The notes below the pieces were generated by a model. The model ran no database searches and was not told where the DNA came from. It was given only the letters and a program-made list of their open reading frames with translations. Positions 19,176-29,900 of a stretch of DNA of 32,193 nucleotides are shown piece by piece. A program made the position numbers and the translations under genes. Source of the stretch: Dimargaris cristalligena (lineage: Eukaryota; Kickxellomycota; Dimargaritomycetes; Dimargaritales; Dimargaritaceae); contig JANBQC010000313.1 of the NCBI GenBank assembly GCA_027576995.1, positions 1 to 32,193 of the forward strand, read 5' to 3'. Positions within the stretch are counted from its first letter, which is position 1. The number at the start of each line of letters is the position of its first letter.

Positions 19176-21470
19176 ATGATCTTTCCCCGTTTGCCATCGA
19201 GCCTCCGGCCGATTCGTGATTGCCTCCTTGATTCGATCACCCCTTTACGCCCTGTAGCCCAACGCGACCGATATACCCTGCAGCAACTTTCCTCAGCCGT
19301 ACCTCCCCGAAACTCCGTTGGCCCCGGCTCATTCGGCCCATGGTTTACCGAGTCGGCCTCCCTGCCTAACTGTACCCCAGTCCAGCTCACGGATTCCCCC
19401 CGTGCTACGCATACCTTTACTCCTCCTACCCGGCGCCTTTACTCAACCCGATCAGGTCCCCCACGTTCGGCTTGTCCCATTCGGGTGTGGAAGACACGCC
19501 GGTCGCCGATACTACCGGCAAACCCACTGTCCCGACCCCTTAAAAAGAGCTATAATCAAATTATCGTTGAATTCCAGGACAATTTTGCCGCGGCTCCTGA
19601 ACCCCTCCAATGGCTCGATCAATGGTTGGCCGAGCACCATGATACCCTGCATAGAGTAATGGCCAAACGCGAAAACGAACCCGACTCCATTATCTATCGA
19701 ACCTTTACCAAGTACATTATCCGCACCTTACACGAACGATATCCCGTCAAGGACACGGAAATACCGCTGGGCACTCGAAATCGGGCAATATGCATGTATT
19801 CCCGTATTGGGGCCCTATCGACTGATCGCCTGCACATGGTGACTGATCCTATTCATACTCAACTTTTGGCATTCATACAGACTTTAAAGCCTCATCGCCC
19901 GGGCCAAGCTGCCCCGACGGAACAGTTCGACTTGACTGACTGGCACCCTAACGTGTTCCACTGGGCCGTTCGAACTGCCCGAAAAATCCATTTACCCTGG
20001 TACCAAACACAAACCCTTTACTTATTAATTCAGCCTTACTTGACACCCGAGTGCGATGCCCTGTACCAACATTTTGTGCCCCTGTGTTTAGCCCGTGCCG
20101 ATGTCCCCTTCGTCGGTCGAATTATCGACGACTTAATAGCCAACCATGTCCGCCTTAAGCCCCACCACCAGTTCCAAGTTATGAAGTTTTTAACCACCCA
20201 CCGGGACCCAAGGCGAGGAGAGGCCTTTTTCAATGGGACTTTAGGTCACCAGGGCACCTACGCTGAGGCCATGCATGCCGAACTTATCCGACTCTACGGG
20301 CAGTCGGCCTCTTTGGTGCCTCGTTGTCTTGATGTCTATGAGACCATGTTATCCCAGGACATTACCCCGGGATTCGTGACCTTCTCGGCCTTGGCCAATT
20401 CCTTCGCTAGCCACGGCGAGGTAAAGCACACGATCAGGGTGGTTCGTCGAGTCCGAGATTCGTCTGACCGTATGAGCCCATATCTCGCCGCGCTTATCTT
20501 GAAAGCCTTCTTTAAGCGGGGCTGGATATCCCGGGTCATTCCTGTATTTCGGCAGCTACAGGAAGGCGGGTATACTATGAACAGCGTGTCCTATAATATC
20601 CTGCTAGGGGCCTATGTTTGGCAGAACGATACGGCCATGGTGGCCCAGACCCTCCACCTGATGGCCGGCAAGGATATCGAGCCTACTGTATATACCTATA
20701 CCTTCCTGATCCAGACATTCATGGCTTCGAAACAGTTCGACCAATGCCTTCGGATTTACCAAAGTATGCTCGACAGTGGCATCCGCCCATCTGCTGTTAC
20801 CCTCACCGTGCTCCTCCCGCTAATTTTCGAAGTTTCTCAATCTGGACTAGCGAACTATCCCGCCGGCCTCGCCCAGCTGCCATCTGCCTCCGACTTGAGC
20901 ACACCTAGTACCCTTCTTGGCCAAGTGAGAGCATCGGGGATCAAACCCAATGCCGAACTCCTACGTCGGATTATCGAGGCCCTGTGGTCCCAAAACCATT
21001 ATCCCGAAGCCCTATTACTATGGCGTAATATCAGTCGATTCCAGCTCCGACATTCATGGGCTTCGCTAACCAACACCGTGGCCCATCTCATGATTCATCA
21101 TGAACTACACACTAATGCCCTTGAATTTTTAGATCATGCCAGTGCGAAATTCCCTGCACTGTGCCACACTATCCCGTTATATCAGACTCGATTTCTTTTG
21201 GCCTACAGGGCTAATCGGTGCGACCAGTTTATACCTCTCTATCGCCAAATGTTGGACCATGGTTTGTTGATCAGTTCCAAATTCATTGCCTTGTCTCTGG
21301 CGTACACGCAGCAGCGGCAGCACCCTCAGTTGACTATTGAGATTGCCGAATTTCTCCAGCAAATGGGAATCCGGAGCCTGCCTAGCCATCACCAAATAGA
21401 GAGGCTGCGCCGTTCGTTAACTCATCCCTCAACATCGCCACCCATAATTGCTAGCAACCCTACGGAGTAG
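19176..21470 (+). CDS. Mitochondrial pentatricopeptide repeat protein (764 aa)
   Basis: The first ATG in the open frame is at 19176 (MIFPRLPSSLRPIRDCLLD), giving 764 residues; the frame extends upstream only to a TTG. The N-terminal 100 residues are rich in Arg, Ser, Pro and Thr, which suggests mitochondrial import. A non-canonical helical region follows (about 130-360). A PPR array lies at about 365-545, with clear motifs FVTFSALANSFASHGEVKHT (from 400), SYNILLGAYVWQNDTAMVAQ (from 472) and VYTYTFLIQTFMASKQFDQC. These show the alternating helix pattern and the Asn/Thr code positions of P-class PPRs. Further helical pairs (SGIKPNAELLRRIIEALW) continue to the C-terminus. P-class fungal PPR proteins act in mitochondrial mRNA stability, processing or translation; the target here is unknown. 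No intron is needed. It converges on SPRTN, 246 bp away. Confidence 0.85.
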   Translation: MIFPRLPSSLRPIRDCLLDSITPLRPVAQRDRYTLQQLSSAVPPRNSVGPGSFGPWFTESASLPNCTPVQLTDSPRATHTFTPPTRRLYSTRSGPPRSACPIRVWKTRRSPILPANPLSRPLKKSYNQIIVEFQDNFAAAPEPLQWLDQWLAEHHDTLHRVMAKRENEPDSIIYRTFTKYIIRTLHERYPVKDTEIPLGTRNRAICMYSRIGALSTDRLHMVTDPIHTQLLAFIQTLKPHRPGQAAPTEQFDLTDWHPNVFHWAVRTARKIHLPWYQTQTLYLLIQPYLTPECDALYQHFVPLCLARADVPFVGRIIDDLIANHVRLKPHHQFQVMKFLTTHRDPRRGEAFFNGTLGHQGTYAEAMHAELIRLYGQSASLVPRCLDVYETMLSQDITPGFVTFSALANSFASHGEVKHTIRVVRRVRDSSDRMSPYLAALILKAFFKRGWISRVIPVFRQLQEGGYTMNSVSYNILLGAYVWQNDTAMVAQTLHLMAGKDIEPTVYTYTFLIQTFMASKQFDQCLRIYQSMLDSGIRPSAVTLTVLLPLIFEVSQSGLANYPAGLAQLPSASDLSTPSTLLGQVRASGIKPNAELLRRIIEALWSQNHYPEALLLWRNISRFQLRHSWASLTNTVAHLMIHHELHTNALEFLDHASAKFPALCHTIPLYQTRFLLAYRANRCDQFIPLYRQMLDHGLLISSKFIALSLAYTQQRQHPQLTIEIAEFLQQMGIRSLPSHHQIERLRRSLTHPSTSPPIIASNPTE

Positions 21471-21527
21471 CTGCAGAAAAAACCATGCCCGTATTTGGGA
21501 ACTTACCCCCCCCCCCTAACACTGTAC

Positions 21528-21533
21528 AATAAA
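21528..21533 (+). terminator. Polyadenylation signal for the second PPR gene
   Basis: AATAAA 58 nt after the PPR stop codon, immediately downstream of an 11-C run (21506-21516). It lies in the 246-bp convergent gap with SPRTN, so the two transcripts probably end close together or overlap. Confidence 0.55.
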
Positions 21534-21716
21534 GCGTTCTTATCTCCGGATTGTCGCTGGCTAATATACTATTGGTTTAATGAATGAGTTTTGATTATCA
21601 AAAGGTGTGTTTACAAGTATATTATTTGGGAGAGGTAGCAAAAATAATACAAGCGGCTTAAATGCCATCGAAGAAACCGACTACATTCCTAGAAGTGAAT
21701 AATTGGGCTGTTGTTG

Positions 21717-23129
21717 TCAGGCTAGACATCTATCCAAATGTAGGTTAATGTCGTTCTGTGGTATTCCAATCTGGCCGCAGGCAGGGCAGCACAAGGTGAG
21801 GGGTTTTGATCGCTCGTAAAAGTCGGTTAGTACGATTGGTGAAGGGTCATTATTGATAGACGGTAATATCATCGATGACTCATCTGGCGTATCGGCGGTT
21901 AAATCAACCGTTACAATAACTTTTTTAGAAGGTGCCTGAATCGGTCCCGGTCTCGGATGGGGAGGGTTGGCTGCCGACGATGACTTGGTAGGTGGTATAC
22001 TTGTTTGCTGTAGCAGGTCTCGTTCGATATTGGTCTTATCGTTTAGAGGAGGGGTAAATGCAACGGGGCAGGCTGGGCCAGCACCAAGCTGCTGGCCCGG
22101 GGACTTCAGCCGGCTCCAATAATTTTCTAGTGGGCGCGCTGAAGAGTCGGTTGTCGTTGATTTAGCCGGGATGTTAGCCGTCAGTGGTTTGGTCCGTTTC
22201 GAGCTTGGGGTTGCTTGACCGTGTTTTTCTGAAGGGCGTTTCGCGGCTTTGGTTGGTTTCGAGGGCTCGGAAATCTTGATGTATGTGCCACCACAAGACG
22301 CCTGGTGGTCATTGTACCATGAATCAGCTGGCTGAGGTGCGCGATTCATACTTCGCTTAACGTACCCGAAATAGGGGGGGCGATCGCGACAGGGGCCCTG
22401 GCAGCGCCATATATGGGTACGGTAAAAATCCACTTCATCATGGAACGTATGGTAGACGGTGATTTGACTCCCACTGGCCTGGTTAATACGGTCCATGTGC
22501 TTATGGAATTCAGGTCCGTGACCATCACGGTCACGGTTATTCTGGGTGACAAACAAATAGGCGTGGATCATTTCGTGTAACAAAGTATTGATCATGTCCG
22601 ATACGGGCCGGAACTTGAGGAGAGGCTCGCTTAGACGGATGGAGCAAAACCCTTCTCGGCTATGGTAGGAGCATACACCCGCGCAAAGCCGCATCCGAAT
22701 CGACCACTTAACCTCGACCATATGGAGCTGTCCCCAGAAATAGGTCGCGTTATACTTGAGAAACAGTTGATGTAGATCGGGGTGAACTTCCGGGTCGCTG
22801 TTTACTAAGTTTTTATTTTTTTTGATTGAGGTCGCATCGGCAAACGGGGGAGGGAGGTAAATTATATCGAGTAGGACAATGAGTTAGAACCCGGTAGCGG
22901 AGAAACGATGACGGCATCGGACTGGGTCAACATTGCCAGGTGTGGTATGTTATAGCTATATGGACCATCACAGCAAGCATGCCAGGAGAGGCTTACCTGA
23001 AGGCAGTTTCGAAAGGAATATCGCACCACCCGATTCCGTTTGGATCGCATTGGAATCCTGGGCATTTTCCTCATTCTGAAGAGCAAGCGCCAACTCATAA
23101 TCGGACGACCCCGTAATCTTTAGAGCCAT
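21717..23129 (-). CDS. SPRTN: Spartan (SPRTN/DVC1) DNA-protein crosslink metalloprotease
   Basis: Ubiquitin-linked metalloprotease that cuts proteins crosslinked to DNA during replication. Two exons: 23129-22997 and 22804-21717. The 192-nt intron has donor GTAAGC and acceptor CTTAG, phase 1, with TTCTAAC as likely branch point. The product is 406 residues. Exon 1 supplies the family N-terminus (SSDYELALALQNEEN; human has LMLALRLQEE). The SprT domain follows: DLHQLFLKYNATYFWGQL, VEVKWSIRM, catalytic H121-E122-x-x-H125 with third ligand H140 (GHGPEF), and the zinc-binding subdomain C179, C183, H211, C215. A disordered tail contains a PIP-like LENYW (267-274, Gln replaced by Ala), a candidate SUMO-interacting motif VIVTVDLT followed by acidic/Ser residues (340-355), and a C-terminal UBZ4 finger C384-x2-C387, H400-x3-C404. 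A start at 23246 would add a hydrophobic 39-residue extension and is less likely. Confidence 0.94.
22805..22996 (-). other. Intron of SPRTN
   Basis: 192-nt phase-1 intron: donor CAG|GTAAGC, branch-like TTCTAAC, acceptor ACTTAG. Joining across it gives KLPS-V-NSDPEVHPDLHQLF, which continues colinearly into the conserved SprT start. The intron keeps an in-frame stop codon out of the protein. Confidence 0.85.
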
Positions 23130-23956
23130 GTACAACGAAGCCGATTGGTGACAAGTGTTAGTAAAAGCAAATACAAGGTAGAGAGGATACCCAAAAATAA
23201 ATAAAGGAACGAGATTAACGGAATTCAATATCCCTGAACGCCTCATACTTAGCCCTAATCACGCTGTGGAGTACCGCAGCGACTATTTAATGTCCATAGC
23301 AATAGGCTCAAGTGCCTCATGATAGCTATAAAAGGCCAGTCAAAACTGTGATCCAAAAATAATCAATGACGTTAAACATTGGGTCAAGAGATGTATGTGC
23401 ATATAAATAATAGTGACATTGGTGAGGAATGTTGGTAGCACTTCTATAGATATCCGGATGGTTATGACATGATAGGGGTCTTTTGAAAACTGCAACGTAT
23501 CAACTAGGCGCAGATACAATAGTGTAAAAAGAAAACAACACTGTGATAATAAGGAAGGTATGTCATGCTGGCCATAAGGGTTTGTTATAATAAAACAAAA
23601 GGAGGCCTTGGATACGGCTATACAAAGCGAAGAAAATGAGAATGTAATCATATTTATTACTTAAACCAAATAAGGCGGGGGTATTTAATAGGTAGGGGAT
23701 GGTGGGCTATTGTGGGGTAGCTTAAGTATAAAAGATTACACTGATTGTTCTGCCGGGTGATGATTGGTATTCTAGAGATGCTGATGCTCGTCATATAAAA
23801 ATGCTGGTCCTAAATGTCTAAAGTAACTCTACTAAAAAGGTCTAGTGGTGAATACAGATCAAGACTGGTTGGTAATAAAATAATACCCCGGCCTTTAACT
23901 ACATCTAGTATGGCGAAGGCGCCGTTAAGACCCCCCCCCGTCATTCACTGACCATA
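23130..23956. promoter_or_regulatory. Spacer between ECM29 and SPRTN, both on the minus strand
   Basis: 827 bp holding the ECM29 3' flank and the SPRTN promoter. It is AT-rich, with a nine-C run at 23931-23939 close to the ECM29 stop. A 103-codon hydrophobic minus-strand ORF (23340-23651) reflects T-richness and has no motif. No other feature seen. Confidence 0.45.
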
Positions 23957-26900
23957 TCAAAATAGCTGTTGGTACAAGTCTTTGGCCTGATCGGCTACTA
24001 TAGGCTGCTCGTGTGTATTCAAAGCATCTATAATATTCTTGATGTTGGACTGTACTTCAGGGGTCCAAAGAGCCATGTCTCGCCACCTAGTGGCCAGAGT
24101 GCGCAAGGTGCTCAGCCCAGTTAAACTGACGTTTGAGTAACTGGTTTCGCAAAGGCATTGTTTAAGGGCGACCGAAAACAACTGAGTCGCCTGGTCAGCT
24201 GAAGTGGAGAGGATAGCATCCGATTGAATATTTTGCCAGATGACATCCGTGGCCTCCAATGCAGCGATTTGGATTTTCCATACCGAATCAGTCAGGTATC
24301 GGCACAGAATTCGACTGACTGGTAAATACAATCCGGCTAGATGAAAATAAAATTATACAGTTTAGAGGTCAAACGGTGTTTCGGTGTTAGATACCGGGAG
24401 TATATGTATTGGTTATATGAGGGGGATTCTGTACCTGACCGATTGTAGTAAGCTCAAACATCAAACTCCCTGCAAACATATTCTATAAATATTTGTCCGA
24501 CAACTATTTCGCTGGTTAATGTAGCCAATTCGTTAAAGTGTTCGTTAAAATTACCTTGGGTTTCCGTTGTTGCGAAGGTCCATAACTGGCCCAATGCCTT
24601 TAATTTGGCCGATTGGATCATCAAGTATAGTGGTTTGCCCAAGGGTTCGTCGATATCCATTGCGGATTTGTTTGTCTCAGATTTCTCGCCGGTAATCTCC
24701 TCGTCGGTGAAAAAAGTAGTCAACCCCGATTTGCACCAGTCTGATTGTAACGTGGTGGCTAAAGCCCCCAGGCTCTCAATGGCAATCCGCCTATATTGCT
24801 GATCCTTTTTCTTACACTCACGAACAAGAGTCTGTTGAGATGGGCAGATGTAACAGAAAGTGCCAAATCAGGACGACATATGTTTGGTCAAGTTAGTAAA
24901 GTATCTGTGTATTGGTATAGTTCCGGGGACGGTTAACGGGACAAACAAACCCCGAAGAGCCATAAAATTATATTGTTAACCAATATGTACAGATGAAATA
25001 CATTGTTGGAAACTTGACTTACCTCATGGATGGCTACAATAGTTGGCTGATCCAAGGGCTGGAGTGTTTGCCCGTGTTCCACTACGGTGACCAAACACCG
25101 CAGTAGTGCATCTTTACCCGCCCAGGTGCGACCTTGTAAGTGCTTAAGTAGCAGCGGAATTAAACCATGGGTGGTCAGATCCAGCTTGGCACCTAGATTG
25201 TATAATTTATATATAGAGATCAAAGGGCGGGGTAGTTAGTTTGACATATTTCCAGGGTGGAAGTAGTTGCGTCAATGCCAATACACTGTTCGCATTTTTT
25301 ATGGTATCCGATTTACATTAGTGTTTGCACTGGAAATCGTTCCATGGTAACCTATATAAGGTGATTTTCGAAGAGAACGCATGAACGGTAACTTACTTAA
25401 AGCAACTGCGGCTTCTTTAAGGGTGAGCGCAGCCTGCTTCTTGACATCCCACGAGTCTGATTCCAGGAGTTGAACACTCAGTTCCATTATTTCAGTTTGG
25501 TACAATTGGACAGTTTGCGTATTGCCTATACAGTAATAGTGAAATGAATGGAGTAAGGTACCAAATATGAAATCAAAAACCAGAGAATAAATCACAGGAT
25601 GAGTTATTGCTGTACAACAGTAGTGCAGGCCTAACAGAATTTACAAAATCTTCTCCAATAACTGCATGCACGAATCTGGGGGAATTGGCTAGTCCCAGTG
25701 GGTGGCTAGTAATATATAACCCATGTTAATTTGGAGCAGGTATTTTCATTTCCCATCAATCAAAATATAATGCCCGGACTACCGATGCACAGTTAGTTAA
25801 AAATAGTATGTTTTTACAGTGTACTTACCTCCATTCATGTTGGTCCAAACGTCCTGCCAAACCTTCTGGACAGACTCGTCACGATCGCGAAGGCCTAAAT
25901 AGACCAACGGCAATACTGCAGCGGCAATGGAGGCTAGGCGCTCGGTGGCATGCATACTCAATTCTTTGAATGTAACGGGGGCCGTCACTCGTAGGTCAGA
26001 GGCCATGTGATCCAGGTAAATTTTGCGGAGATGTTCCGTAAGTCGGACCAAGGTGATATCCTTCGTGAGAAACCCTGCCAGGTAACCAATGGCCACGGAC
26101 CAAGCCTTGCGAAGCGTCGCCGATGAGGGGTCTAGGAGATGGCCACTCACAGCCTTGACGAGACTAGCGGCATATGGGGAGTTTGGCTCGGGTTCACGCA
26201 GAAGATGGGGCTTCTTGAGGCATAAGGAAACCAGGGTACGCGCCACGCCGGCCCGGGTGGAAAGACCCGTGCCCTTGCGAACCAGGTGCTGTAACTGGGG
26301 CACCAAGTCCACCATAGTGTCCACTTGGACTTGGTCCAGGCATAATTCAATCGCCTCCGTCAATGGGGAGTTCCGGGCGGCTTGAAGACGTACTTGGTCC
26401 AACTGGTCGGCGGTGACATTGTAGGATTCGGTGTGGAAGCTCAGGTAATTTACTGCCTGTGGCTCAAACGCCGTCAGGGCCTCCAGTAAAGCTGGAATGA
26501 CACGCGAAAGGTCAGCTTGTAGAAGTGGGCCGGCGTGCTTGCATAATTCCAGTACCGTCTTTAAACTAAAGTTACGGACCGGTTCGGCGTCTGATGAAAG
26601 GCCCTTGTCGAGCAGAAAGGGTACTACGATTTGAAGGACGGGCTGGGCGCGGGCAGTCGACGATATGGTGGCATCACAGAGCTGAACAGTAATGGCTCCC
26701 AGAGTACGGCAGGTCTTGAGCCCGGCTTCGCGGACACTCTCTTTAACATCGTCCAGGGCGCGAAAGGCCATCCGCCATAGGGGTTCTAAAAAGGGGGCCA
26801 AATCCCGACTTTCCAGCCGTGTCTTGGTACCTAGTAAATCAGCTACGGCTAAGCAACTAGCCTCCCGGACCCGCCACTGGCGGTTACCCATCTCACGAAG

Positions 26901-29900
26901 AAGGTCGTTAAGGATGGGTTCAAAGTACGTGTCCACCGCCTGGCGCGGCTCGGGGACGAGAGCCCGCCAGATTGAGCCCATAGCCTGATTCACCGCGGGG
27001 GACGGGTCGTATAAATATCGGAAAAGTAAGGGAATGAGAGTGGGCAAGTAGGGGGCCAGATAGGATTGCGACTGGGAGAGGATCGCCGCAAAACCAAACG
27101 CGGCACCACGCCGGGAGTTCCAAACGGCATGGTGGTTGGCCAGATTCATGAGTTGGTACACCAATTCGGGCTTGTTCATATCCGACGCCAGGGAAAGGAT
27201 GGATTGGTAAGTGGTGACCGTAGAGCCGTCAGGGGCGGTGCCCAACTGACGGTCATCGAAAATCTCGGTATCGCCCGTGACGCGCATTGTATTGGGAGGT
27301 TTCCCCTCCCGGAAGAACGCCATCAAGAGGCGGACCAGGTCCTCCTTGGTTTCGGAGTCACCTTGGTCGAAGATGAGACCCACCCCCTTGGCCGCAACTT
27401 CCTGTATCAGCTCATCCTTATCGGCAAATAGTCTCGAAAATGCGGTGTGTAGGTCAGGTAGGTGGGCTTTAAGTGTCGGGGAGGTGGTTCCAAAGCGTAC
27501 TAAGGTCAGGGCCCAGATGGCGGCCGATTTCCGGGCAGCTAAAGAGCCCGTTGGAACCATGGACGTCATGAGGGTCTCGATCAGGGACTCGATGGGATAA
27601 GCCGCCGTGGAATCGATCGAATACCCAGAGTTGCTCTGAAGGACCCCGATGTCTCGGTGCGGATCTAATAGGGCGCTATCCCACCCCACTGTTAGATAAA
27701 CCCAGGCCTCTCCAATAGCAAAGTGGAGCTCAGGCTGCTTGCTATAGAGTTGAGGGGTTTTCCGAAGAAAGGCGGCGACAGTCTCGGCTTGATCGGGTAA
27801 ACCAAGGGCAATATTAGCCAGGCTGCGGATACCCAATTCAATTCGCTTGGGGTCCTGGGACTTGGCGATCAACGTATCAATACGGGATACTACCTGGCTG
27901 AAGGAATCAGCCAGGGGTGCTTGAGCAAATAACGAGTCGGTCGAGTCAATGGATACTAATCCGAGCTGCAGGGGTAAAGAAAAATACCGGGCGATTTCCC
28001 CCAGAGCATACAGTGCGGCAGATACTAATAGGGAAGGCGTGCTGTCGTCCATGAGCTTGTTGATCAACGTGGATAGATACTGTTTGGCCTGATCAGCATC
28101 GACGTCAACGGGTGCCGGTACATTGCCTGGGACCAGCCTCTGAGTAGAGAGGCGGCCGAGAAAGTGGCCCATAAACAAAGTCAGCCCGTGTAACTGATCG
28201 GAGGGGAGAGTGTCGGGGGAAGCGAGCGCCTGCGATATCAGCTGCTTTCCCAGGTCTCGAACTTCAGCACCACCCTTTGCATTGACCAGCAGTAAGGCTA
28301 AGAGACGACTGACCGCCAGGCGCGTGTGGGGAGACCGGTGGTAAAGGAACGAGGAGAGCTGGGCGGTATGGGGTACCAATAGACAAATAGCTGCGGCCGG
28401 GGATAATATGGCGAATTCCAAAATAAATTGAACAGCTACATCTACAGTAGGGTCCACCTCGTCACGCTGGCCCGACTTCAGTGGGTTACATAACAAGGCC
28501 ATATAGCTCGCTAGGGCAGCGTATGAGATCACGGGCGCCACGGTATCCTTCTCAATGGCCACCCGGCTCCAGTTGATGCGTAACTGGTCAACCAATAAGC
28601 CCCGGAAAGCCAAATCCTCGATTTGTTCATCGTTGCTGAGCGTATTAAGCTGGGCCCGAAGGGCGGCGGACGGTGGCGTAGACGAGGGGCAGCTTAAAAG
28701 ACCGGCGCGAATCAGGAACAGCCGGCGGATATACTGCAACATCGAAGCAGTTACGGCAGATCCATTGGCGCGGACAGGTAAATCCTGTGAGACCAATGCG
28801 GTATGGTCAACCAAAGGCTCAGGCACAGCGGATATGGCGGGTAGATCTAGGTAATCGGCGACCACTCTAATCATGGCGCCAAAGTCCGGTACTTGGTCAA
28901 CAGCAGCAGCATCATCCAGTTCGAGATTGAGCCCCTGAAGGGCTAACTCACGGACCTCCGGTTTGGAGTCGTTGGCGAGTTGCAGACAAATCAAACGACT
29001 GTACGGGTCGGATCGGGTGAAGACTGTCTGGGCGTACTTCAAAGCACAGAACCGATTAGCCGCATTTTCCTATATACCATAAGACCGAATAGAAAGGCAC
29101 ATTTGGAGTGGCACTCAGAGATAATAGTTAACATTTCGATATATTCCAAGAGTCGTCGAGATTTGCAGTAGGTAATACTTGGAAAAAGGATGTAGCGAAT
29201 TTTTGCACCCACGAATAAAGCCCACATGCCAGTCCTCCAGTCATATTAATGCGATATTATAGTTGGGTAGGTATTGGGGCCATAGTTGGATGCCAATATA
29301 CCACTGGGCTCTTACCTCGATGCAGTTGGAATTAATCAATTCCACAATGGTATGGATATCAGAGTCCGTGCCCCACTCCCGAATGGAAACCATCCCGGAG
29401 GCCAGGCCAATGATTCCTTCTTGAACCGATATTTTCACGTTGGGGGGTTCGTGGCGTAGCGCGTCGAATAGAGTTCCAAGAAGGGCAAGGTCGGATCGGA
29501 TAAGGCGGGGTACTTTCTGTCCAAGCAAGCCAATCGCAACATAGGCATAGCCGCGTAAAGTCTCATCCGATACCGGAACAGAATCGCCGGAGGTAGCAGG
29601 CGGGGGGCGAATAACCTTCAGCATACCCGAGAGTAGGACCGGCATGGCGGGCTCGAGCAGCTCGGCCGGGGCCATCCGGAATACCCAATGGACAAACGAC
29701 ATGCCCTTCTGGCGAAGACGGGCATTAGTGGCACCGAACAGGGCTTCGAAGATAATCTGCAGCGTGGCGGGGAATGTCCGAGCTGCCGTAACCGATTTGC
29801 TGGCGTAATTGAGAATCTTTAGTTTGAGCGCAATAGCCACCCCTGGCCGAAAATCGGGAGAAGCGGAGTTAATAACCGCAGGCTGTTGGCCTTTGGAACC

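Noticed and set aside
23340..23651. 103-codon hydrophobic minus-strand ORF
   Set aside because: It is explained by T-rich intergenic DNA, with no motif and no codon bias.
25525..25828. Read-through of ECM29 exon 6 giving a truncated 1081-residue protein
   Set aside because: A GTAAGT donor and a phase-1 acceptor rejoin the conserved continuation exactly, so this is an intron.
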